From Pseudomonadota bacterium (GTDB lineage: Bacteria; Pseudomonadota; Alphaproteobacteria; Sphingomonadales; Sphingomonadaceae): a stretch of DNA of 28,876 nucleotides. The DNA lies in assembly GCA_023426225.1 (NCBI GenBank), contig JAFABD010000210.1, positions 1 to 28,876 of the forward strand, given 5' to 3'. The position numbers and the translations under genes are program-made. Positions 22,898 through 28,876 of this stretch are shown one piece after another; position 1 is the first letter of the stretch; every line of letters starts with the position of its first letter. The notes beneath the pieces are model-generated. The model did no database searches. It saw only the letters and a list, made by a program, of their open reading frames with translations, and had not been told where the DNA came from.

Positions 22898-23515
22898 TCA
22901 GCCTTCGGGCGGAACCGGCGCGTCCTCGGGGCGATCGAGTTGCAGCCCGTTGCGCAGCAGCATCGGGATGTTGAGCATCGCGAAGACGAGCGTCAGCGGA
23001 ATGACCACCCAGGTCTTGAAGGTGACCCAGCGGTCCCAGTCGAGCATATGGCGCATCACCTCGTTGAGCACCGCCATGACTGCGAAAAAGCCCGTCCAGT
23101 TGATCGTAAGCAACCGCCAGCCGCGCGCGGAAAGCCCGGGATAGGCGGTTTCGAGCATCGTCTGGAGCAGCGGCTTGTCGGCGACGAGTCCATAGCCGAG
23201 AATGACCGCGAACATCGCGTAGACGATCGTCGGCTTCATCTGGATGAAGCTCTGATCGTGGAAATAGAGCGTCAGGCTGCCGAACACGATCACCAGCGCA
23301 CCGGTGATCCACAGCATCGGCGAGATATGGCGCGCGCGCCACCACGAGAACAGCATCGCCGCCACCATCGCGACCATGAAGGCGGCGGTTGCGGCCAGGA
23401 TGCGCATCAGCTGGATGCCGGGCGCAAAGCTGTTGACCAGGAAAAACACCGCCAGCGGACCATAGTCCATCAGCATGCGCAGACCGGGGGAGAGCGGGGG
23501 GCGGGTTTCGGCCAT
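22898..23515 (-). CDS. yciB: YciB/septation protein A (IspZ-type) membrane protein
   Basis: A 205-residue inner-membrane protein with about five membrane helices and the family hallmarks LMDYGPLAVFFLVN at the start, QSFIQMKPTIVYAMFAVIL, NWTGFFAVMAVLNEVM and a final DRWVTFKTWVVIPLTLVFAM. YciB proteins act in envelope and cell-envelope synthesis and septation; the exact activity is not known. It lies between ftsY and the ClC gene on the minus strand. A strong hairpin separates it from ftsY. Confidence 0.93.
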   Translation of the reverse strand: MAETRPPLSPGLRMLMDYGPLAVFFLVNSFAPGIQLMRILAATAAFMVAMVAAMLFSWWRARHISPMLWITGALVIVFGSLTLYFHDQSFIQMKPTIVYAMFAVILGYGLVADKPLLQTMLETAYPGLSARGWRLLTINWTGFFAVMAVLNEVMRHMLDWDRWVTFKTWVVIPLTLVFAMLNIPMLLRNGLQLDRPEDAPVPPEG

Positions 23516-23535
23516 AGATCCTCTAGCGCAGTCCC

Positions 23536-23556
23536 CCCCCGCCGGGCCGGCGGGGG
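23536..23556 (-). terminator. GC hairpin between ftsY and yciB
   Basis: CCCCCGCC (23536-23543) and GGCGGGGG (23549-23556) form an 8-bp stem, extendable by one pair to give a 3-base loop. It lies in the 69-base gap after ftsY and before yciB. No T tract is present, so it may be partial termination or a processing site. Confidence 0.4.
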
Positions 23557-23584
23557 ATGGGTGGGGGAACGGGTGCGGCGCGGA

Positions 23585-24529
23585 TCAGCGCCGCCCCTCG
23601 CCGGTGAGTTCGTCGACGCCGGCGATGATGCGGGCAACCTGGCCGGCATCGAAGCCGCGCAGGTCGTCCACCTTCTCGCCCACGCCGATCGCGTGGATGG
23701 GCAGACCGTATTTCTCGGCAGCAGCGACGAGCACGCCGCCGCGCGCGGTGCCGTCGAGCTTGGTCATCACCAGCCCGGTGACGCCGGCGACCTCCTTGAA
23801 CACCTCGATCTGGTTGAGCGCGTTCTGGCCGGTGGTGGCGTCGAGCACCAGCACGACGTCATGCGGCGCGGCGGGGTTGATCCGGCCAAGGACGCGGCGG
23901 ATCTTGGCCAGCTCGTCCATCAGTTCGCGCTTGTTCTGAAGGCGCCCGGCGGTGTCGACGATCAGCACGTCGGTGCCGTTCGCGGTCGCCTGCTTGACGG
24001 CTTCATAGACGATGCCCGCGGCGTCGCCGCCCTCGGCGCCCGACACGATCGGCACGCCGATCCGGTCGGCCCAGGTCTTGAGCTGGCCGATCGCGGCGGC
24101 GCGGAAGGTGTCGCCTGCCGCCAGCATCACGCTGTAATCCTGCTCGGCGAGCTGGTTGGCGAGCTTGGCGATCGTCGTCGTCTTGCCCGACCCGTTGACG
24201 CCGATCACCAGGATGACGTGGGGGCGCGGGAAGGCGTCGATCTCGAGCGGGCGAGCGACGGGCGCGAGCGCCTTGGCGATCTCGTCCGCGACGATCAGCC
24301 GGATGCCCAGTTCCTCGAGGTTGCGCTCGAACTGCCCCTCGGCGAGCCGGGTGCGGACGCGCGCGGCCATTTCGGGGCCGAGGTCGGACGCGATCAGCGC
24401 CTCCTCGATCTCGTCGAGCGTCGCGTCGTCGAGCCGCGCGCCCGAAAGGCCGGCCAGGTTGCCCAGCAGCCGGTCCGAGGTCTTTTTGAGGCCGCCGAGC
24501 AGGCGCTCGTGCCACGACGCCCCGCTCAT
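23585..24529 (-). CDS. ftsY: Signal recognition particle receptor FtsY
   Basis: FtsY is the SRP receptor GTPase that docks ribosome-SRP complexes at the membrane. In 314 residues there is a short N-terminal region (first about 20 residues, without the long acidic A domain of E. coli), the four-helix N domain (about 21-95), and the G domain with GVNGSGKT (110-117), DTAGR, and TKLDGTARGG. The start overlaps the mtaB stop by four bases, so the two are probably translated together. The partner Ffh begins at 27846 in this window. Confidence 0.96.
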   Translation of the reverse strand: MSGASWHERLLGGLKKTSDRLLGNLAGLSGARLDDATLDEIEEALIASDLGPEMAARVRTRLAEGQFERNLEELGIRLIVADEIAKALAPVARPLEIDAFPRPHVILVIGVNGSGKTTTIAKLANQLAEQDYSVMLAAGDTFRAAAIGQLKTWADRIGVPIVSGAEGGDAAGIVYEAVKQATANGTDVLIVDTAGRLQNKRELMDELAKIRRVLGRINPAAPHDVVLVLDATTGQNALNQIEVFKEVAGVTGLVMTKLDGTARGGVLVAAAEKYGLPIHAIGVGEKVDDLRGFDAGQVARIIAGVDELTGEGRR

Positions 24530-25872
24530 GCGCGCACCCCGACGAGCCGCCCCTCGGCGACGCCCGTCACCCGCGCCTGCACGATCGTTCCCGGCTCACA
24601 CATTCCAGTTGGCAGCATTCCAGTTTCCGGCATTCCAGTTCCTGATGGCGGACGGGCAGGGCCGTCCCCTTGTTGCGCGGCGCTAGCAGAAGTCGGCGCC
24701 CGCGGCGAATCGTCGCGAAGCAAACGCAGCTCGGCGAAGTTGGGCGCATGACCGCGGTCGCCCGGGCGCTCGACGAGGATCGGTTGCACGCTGCCCACCT
24801 GGTTCGCGAGCCAGCGGTCGCGCCGTTCCGCCGCGGCCTCGCGAAGGGTCGCGGCCCGTTCGCGGACCAGCGCCGGCGGCAATTGCGGCATGCGCGCGGC
24901 CGGCGTCCCCTCCCGCGGCGAGTAGGGGAAGATGTGCGCATGGACGATGTCGCAATCGTCGATCAGCGCCAGGCTGTTGGCGAACATCGCCGGATCTTCG
25001 GTCGGAAAGCCCGCGATCAGGTCGGCGCCGATCGCGATTTCCGGCCGCGCGGCCTTCAGGCGATCGACCATCGCGACGGCGTCGGCGCGGCTGTGCCGCC
25101 GCTTCATCCGCTTGAGGATCATGTCGTCGCCCGCCTGGAGCGAGAGGTGGACGTGCGGCATGACGCGCGCTTCCTGCGTCAGCAACTCGAACAGTCGGGC
25201 GTCGATCTCGATCGAATCGAGCGAAGACAGGCGCAGGCGCCGAAGCCCGGGCACCTGATCGAGGATCCGCTGGACGAGCAAGCCGAGGCTCGGCTGGCCG
25301 GGCAGATCGGGACCATAGCTGGTAAGGTCGACGCCGGTGAGCACAACTTCAGCATGGCCCGCCGCGACGAGGCCGCGGATGCGTTCGATCACCGCGCCCG
25401 CCGGCACGGAACGGCTGTTGCCGCGCCCGAAAGGGATCGCGCAGAAGGTGCAGCGATGGTCGCAGCCATTCTGAACCTCGACGAAGGCGCGGGCGTGCGC
25501 CGAGAAGCTGGCGGCGAGGTGCGGGGTGGTTTCGCGCACCGCCATGATGTCCTGGACCTGGACGCGCGCGGGCGCTGCCCAGGCGGCGGGATCGAGCTTT
25601 TCGGCGTTGCCCAGCACGCGGTCGACCTCGGGCATCGCGGCGAAACCGGCGGGATCGATCTGTGCCGCGCAGCCGGTGACGACCAGTTCGGCGTCGGGAT
25701 GGGCGCGTCGTGCCCGGCGGATCGCCTGGCGCGTCTGCTTCACGGCCTCGTTGGTCACGGCGCAACTGTTGACCACGACCGCCGCGCGTCCGCCGACGAG
25801 CGTGCGGATCGACTCACCCTCGGCAAGGTTGAGCCGGCATCCGAGATTGATGATCGTAGGCGTGGCGGACAT
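24526..25872 (-). CDS. mtaB: tRNA t6A methylthiotransferase MtaB
   Basis: MtaB adds a methylthio group to t6A at position 37 of tRNAs using two iron-sulfur clusters. The 448 residues have the N-terminal UPF0004 domain with Cys12, Cys37 and Cys68, the radical SAM motif CxxxCxxC (Cys137, Cys141, Cys144), and a C-terminal region with a TRAM-like tail (about 390-448). Between them, near the C-terminus, lies an odd repeated stretch T-G-M-x-x three times (see the repeat entry). The start codon at 25872 has no strong ribosome binding site. It is followed by ftsY with overlap. Confidence 0.94.
   Translation of the reverse strand: MSATPTIINLGCRLNLAEGESIRTLVGGRAAVVVNSCAVTNEAVKQTRQAIRRARRAHPDAELVVTGCAAQIDPAGFAAMPEVDRVLGNAEKLDPAAWAAPARVQVQDIMAVRETTPHLAASFSAHARAFVEVQNGCDHRCTFCAIPFGRGNSRSVPAGAVIERIRGLVAAGHAEVVLTGVDLTSYGPDLPGQPSLGLLVQRILDQVPGLRRLRLSSLDSIEIDARLFELLTQEARVMPHVHLSLQAGDDMILKRMKRRHSRADAVAMVDRLKAARPEIAIGADLIAGFPTEDPAMFANSLALIDDCDIVHAHIFPYSPREGTPAARMPQLPPALVRERAATLREAAAERRDRWLANQVGSVQPILVERPGDRGHAPNFAELRLLRDDSPRAPTSASAAQQGDGPARPPSGTGMPETGMLPTGMCEPGTIVQARVTGVAEGRLVGVRA
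24598..24645 (-). repeat. Three 15-base in-frame repeats inside mtaB
   Basis: On the plus strand CATTCCAGTT occurs exactly at 24601, 24616 and 24631, a 15-base period. In mtaB it encodes TGM repeated three times (T-G-M-P-E, T-G-M-L-P, T-G-M-C-E) in the linker before the C-terminal region. The codons ACT GGA ATG repeat, with ACT and GGA unusual for such a GC-rich gene, so this is a local expansion or inserted repeat in a disordered linker. Confidence 0.8.
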
Positions 25873-25925
25873 GCCGGCGCGATCTAGGCATGGTCAGGCG
25901 CGAAGTCCACGCGCCCGGTGTCGGT

Positions 25926-27545
25926 TCAGCCGACCAGGCGTTGCGCGCCCGACGGCGGGAGCGGGTTCGACTGCAGCAACAGCCGGCGTTCGGCGAGCAT
26001 CCGGCGGGCGCCGGTGATCGACAGAGGTTTGCCATAGAGCCAGCCCTGTGCCTTGGCGCAGCCGAGCGCGCGCAGCCGCTCCTCGATCGCGGGTTCCTCG
26101 ACACCTTCGGCCGTGACCGGAAGGTTGAGGCTTTCGCCCAGCCCGATGATCGCGTTGACGATCGCCGCCGAGTCCGGATTGTCGTTGAGCGACATGATGA
26201 AGCTTTTGTCGATCTTGATCCGGTCGAACGGCAGTGCCCGCAAATGCGCCAGCGACGAATAGCCGGTGCCGAAATCGTCCAGCGCGAGCCGGACGCCCTG
26301 GTTCTTCAGGCTGCCGACGATCGACTGGGCGAGCGCCAGATTGTCGAACAGCGCGCTTTCGGTAATCTCGACTTCCAGTCGATTGGCCGGGAAGCGCGTT
26401 TCGGTAAGCGTCTTGATGATCTTTTGCGCAAGCCACGCATCGCGAAGCTGGCAGGGCGAGATGTTGATCGACAGGCTGATCGACGGATCCCAGTCGCGCG
26501 CGGCGGTGAACGCCTGGCGCATGATCGACAGCGACAGTTCGGCGATCATGCCGGTGTCCTCGGCGACCGGAATGAACACGTCGGGCCGGATCGTGCCGCG
26601 TTCGGGGTGCTCCCAGCGCGCCAGGACCTCGAACCCGTGGAGCCGCCCGGTCGCAAGATCGACCTGCTGCTCGAAATAGGGGACGATTTCCTGGCGGGGC
26701 AGGGCAAGGCGCAACCCGGATTCGATCTCGTTGCGAAGCTGCAGTTCGCGCTCCATCGAGCGGTCGAACCAGGCATAGCGGTTTCGGCCGCCCTTCTTTG
26801 CCTGATACATCGCGATGTCGGCCGAACGGAGCAGTGCGTCCATCGTGCCGCAGTCGAAGTCCGAACGCGCGATGCCGAGCGAACAGCTGATGTGCAGCCG
26901 CAGCCCTTCGGCCTCGAACGGTTGCGCCATGCGGCTGACCATCTGCTGCGCGATGCGCTCGACCACGCCGGGGTCGGCGGGATCGAACAGAAAGCCGCAC
27001 GCGAACTCGTCGCCGCCCAGCCGCGCGACCAGCGCTGCCGGCGGCAGGATCGAACGCACCTCGGCCGCGGCATCGCGCAGCAAGGCATCGCCGACCGCAT
27101 GGCCGTGCATGTCGTTGATCGTCTTGAAGTGATCGAGGTCGAGTACCATCAGCACCATCGCACGATGGCGCTTGGCGGCGCGAGAGAGCATCGCGGCGCC
27201 TTCTTCGGCAAGGCTGCGGCGATTGAGGAAGCCGGTGAGCGGGTCGCGGCTGGCCAGATGCTGTGCCCGCTCTTCAGCGGCGGCGCGGATCTGGAGTTCG
27301 GTCGCGAGCATGCGGTGGCGGCGCCAGCCGATCAGGATCAGCGCCATGTTGAGCAACAGCGCGATGACGAGCGAGCGGTCGGCGGGCGCGCCGCCGTGCA
27401 GATAATGGTCGACGGTGCGGTTGAGCACCGCACTGCCGATCCCGATGAACAGCAGCACCGACGCAACGCTGACCGCGCCTGCGATCAGGCTGGCTTCGGG
27501 GCGGCCGCGATCCGCGTCGAACAGGTCGTCCACCTCGGCCACCAT
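25926..27545 (-). CDS. Diguanylate cyclase/phosphodiesterase with GGDEF and EAL domains
   Basis: A 539-residue protein for cyclic di-GMP turnover. Two membrane helices (about 19-41 and 58-74) precede a GGDEF domain with intact GGDEF (177-181) but no inhibitory RxxD site (P-P-A-A at 168-171). An EAL domain then runs from about 270, with EVL in place of EAL (Glu306), Asn361, Glu393, DDFGTG (Asp423, Asp424), Lys444 and Glu480. Both active sites look complete, so it may be bifunctional. The short region between the helices could be a periplasmic loop. It is transcribed away from ffh, and c-di-GMP links it loosely to motility. Confidence 0.92.
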   Translation of the reverse strand: MVAEVDDLFDADRGRPEASLIAGAVSVASVLLFIGIGSAVLNRTVDHYLHGGAPADRSLVIALLLNMALILIGWRRHRMLATELQIRAAAEERAQHLASRDPLTGFLNRRSLAEEGAAMLSRAAKRHRAMVLMVLDLDHFKTINDMHGHAVGDALLRDAAAEVRSILPPAALVARLGGDEFACGFLFDPADPGVVERIAQQMVSRMAQPFEAEGLRLHISCSLGIARSDFDCGTMDALLRSADIAMYQAKKGGRNRYAWFDRSMERELQLRNEIESGLRLALPRQEIVPYFEQQVDLATGRLHGFEVLARWEHPERGTIRPDVFIPVAEDTGMIAELSLSIMRQAFTAARDWDPSISLSINISPCQLRDAWLAQKIIKTLTETRFPANRLEVEITESALFDNLALAQSIVGSLKNQGVRLALDDFGTGYSSLAHLRALPFDRIKIDKSFIMSLNDNPDSAAIVNAIIGLGESLNLPVTAEGVEEPAIEERLRALGCAKAQGWLYGKPLSITGARRMLAERRLLLQSNPLPPSGAQRLVG

Positions 27546-27845
27546 TTCCGGTCCGCTTCCCTCCCAATGCGATTGCGAAACGACCTTGTGGCGGTGGAGG
27601 GTGTAGATCGGGTTAAGTGCGGGCCTTTACAAATCCTTTCGCGACGGCTCCTGCCGCCCGGTCGGGCCGGAGGCGCGCGCAATTGCCTTGCGTGGGCGTA
27701 TGGAAATGCGTATGGCCCCGCCTTGCCGTTCCCTGCGGGACGCACGACATCGACACCCTGAGGGGTGACGCCGGCCGACGAGGTTTCGTCCGCCGGCGCG
27801 TTTTGCGTTTGGCAGGGTGGTGCAAAGTGGAGTGGTTCTGGACCC
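27546..27845 (+). promoter_or_regulatory. 300-base divergent region and structured ffh leader
   Basis: There is no convincing gene in this stretch. Near its right end are two hairpins: CACCC (27754-27758) with GGGTG (27763-27767), and a stronger one, CGCCGGC (27769-27775) with GCCGGCG (27792-27798). The second extends with five more pairs after a single mismatch to a GGTT loop. TTTT follows at 27801-27804, about 42 bases before the ffh ATG. This looks like a terminator or attenuator within the ffh leader, on the plus strand only. The promoters of ffh and of the divergent GGDEF-EAL gene must also lie here, but none matches well by eye. Confidence 0.55.
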
Positions 27846-28876
27846 ATGTTCGATAATCTGAGCGACCGGCTGGGCGGCGTCTTTGAGCGCCTGCGTGGGC
27901 GTGGCGCGCTCACCGAGGCCGATGTCCGCACCGCGATGCGCGAAGTGCGGGTGGCGCTGCTGGAAGCCGATGTCGCGCTTCCGGTGGCGCGCAGCTTTGT
28001 CGACAAGGCGACCGAGGAGGCCGTGGGGCAGCAGGTGCTGCGTTCGGTCACGCCGGGACAGCAGGTCGTCAAGATCGTCCACGACGCGCTGGTCGACATG
28101 CTCGGCCCCGATACCGCCGAACTGGAAATCGACGTCACGCCGCCTGCCGTGGTGATGATGGTCGGCCTTCAGGGCTCGGGCAAGACGACGACGACCGCGA
28201 AGCTCGCGCGGCTGCTTTCCAAGACCAAGGGCAAGAAGGTGCTGATGGCGTCGCTCGACGTCAATCGCCCCGCCGCGCAGGAGCAGCTCGCGGTGCTCGG
28301 CACCCAGATCGAGGTCGCGACGCTGCCGATCATCGCCGGGCAGCAGCCCGTCGACATCGCCCGGCGTGCGCTGCAGGCGGCGAAGCTGCAGGGCTTCGAC
28401 GTGCTGATGCTCGACACCGCGGGCCGCCTCCATGTCGATCAGGCGCTGATGGACGAGATGAAGTCGGTTGCCGACATCGCGCGTCCCGATGAAATCCTGC
28501 TCGTCGTCGACAGCCTGACCGGCCAGGACGCGGTCAACGTCGCCACCAGCTTCTCGGAGCAGGTGCCGCTGACCGGCGTGGTGCTGACCCGTATGGACGG
28601 CGATGCGCGCGGCGGCGCCGCGCTGTCGATGCGCGCCGTCACCGGCAAGCCGATCAAGTTCGCCGGCATGGGCGAAAAACTCGACCAGATCGAGGCTTTC
28701 CACCCGAAGCGTGTCGCGGGCCGCATCCTGGGCATGGGCGACGTCGTCAGCCTGGTCGAAAAGGCCGCGGCGGCGATCGAGCAGGAAGACGCCGAACGCA
28801 TGGCGAGTCGGCTGGCCAAGGGCCAGTTCGACCTCAACGACCAGCGTGCGCAGCACCAGCAGATGCGCCGCATGGG
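27846..28876 (+). CDS. ffh: Signal recognition particle protein Ffh (3' end outside window)
   Basis: Ffh is the SRP GTPase that binds signal sequences of nascent membrane proteins and 4.5S RNA. The first 343 residues are visible. They hold the N domain (about 1-95), the G domain with GLQGSGKT (107-114), DTAGR, TRMDGDARGG and a following linker leading to the M domain (KRVAGRILGMGD). The methionine-rich M domain and stop are beyond the right edge. The ATG at 27846 is the natural start of the family (MFDNLSDRLGGVFERLRG). It pairs functionally with FtsY at 23585. Confidence 0.96.
   Translation, partial: MFDNLSDRLGGVFERLRGRGALTEADVRTAMREVRVALLEADVALPVARSFVDKATEEAVGQQVLRSVTPGQQVVKIVHDALVDMLGPDTAELEIDVTPPAVVMMVGLQGSGKTTTTAKLARLLSKTKGKKVLMASLDVNRPAAQEQLAVLGTQIEVATLPIIAGQQPVDIARRALQAAKLQGFDVLMLDTAGRLHVDQALMDEMKSVADIARPDEILLVVDSLTGQDAVNVATSFSEQVPLTGVVLTRMDGDARGGAALSMRAVTGKPIKFAGMGEKLDQIEAFHPKRVAGRILGMGDVVSLVEKAAAAIEQEDAERMASRLAKGQFDLNDQRAQHQQMRRM

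Noticed and set aside
22529..24751. A 740-codon plus-strand ORF
   Set aside because: It runs antisense to the ClC, yciB and ftsY genes and shows no domain; shadow of real genes.
25890..27761. A 623-codon plus-strand ORF
   Set aside because: Antisense to the GGDEF-EAL gene; low-complexity composition typical of shadow frames.
27600..27845. A possible 4.5S (SRP) RNA next to ffh
   Set aside because: The conserved SRP RNA core (GGAAGCAGC-type loop) is not present.
27617..27856. A 79-codon ORF in the ffh leader
   Set aside because: It runs through the terminator-like hairpin and overlaps the ffh start out of frame, with no ribosome binding site; more likely accidental.

Overview
This very GC-rich window looks like the chromosome of an alphaproteobacterium of the order Sphingomonadales (Sphingomonas-like). 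This rests on a chpT gene beside a compact che cluster, an RpoH with an alphaproteobacterial QKKLFFNLR box, a dnaX-ybaB pair, small stress-type membrane proteins behind promoters of the EcfG type, and overall protein character. I see no IS element, tRNA, CRISPR array or prophage; it reads as core chromosome.

Layout. 1-3101: the end of a CPBP membrane protease, dnaX-ybaB, and a small membrane protein behind an EcfG-like promoter. 3121-6565: mtgA, rpoH and an RluA-family pseudouridine synthase on the minus strand, then a JAMM peptidase and a 49-residue Lmo0937-type membrane protein on the plus strand. 6669-12588: chpT, then cheA-cheW-cheY-cheB-cheR with a CtrA-box-like site before cheA. 12657-15640: an AmpD-like amidase, a small protein, the RNase P RNA gene, a zinc-finger/J-domain protein overlapping a ferredoxin-like protein, and a secreted protein. 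15665-16075: sufE (minus).

16212-20312 is the most unusual part: an expanded phage-shock (Psp) locus. Divergent pspF faces a good sigma-54 promoter. That promoter leads to a 35-residue membrane peptide, pspA, pspB, pspC and then five more small genes, four of which repeat a PspB-like plan (N-terminal membrane helix, C-terminal coiled coil with a shared motif). 20438-28876: sodB, a ClC channel with CBS domains, yciB, ftsY, mtaB, a GGDEF-EAL protein, and the start of ffh behind a 300-bp leader with tandem hairpins. Ffh and FtsY together form the signal recognition particle targeting pair.

Points needing most attention are the extended psp operon, a Gly-to-Asp change in the Walker A motif of DnaX, the extra C-terminal domains of CheA, the structured ffh leader, and a short in-frame tandem repeat in mtaB.
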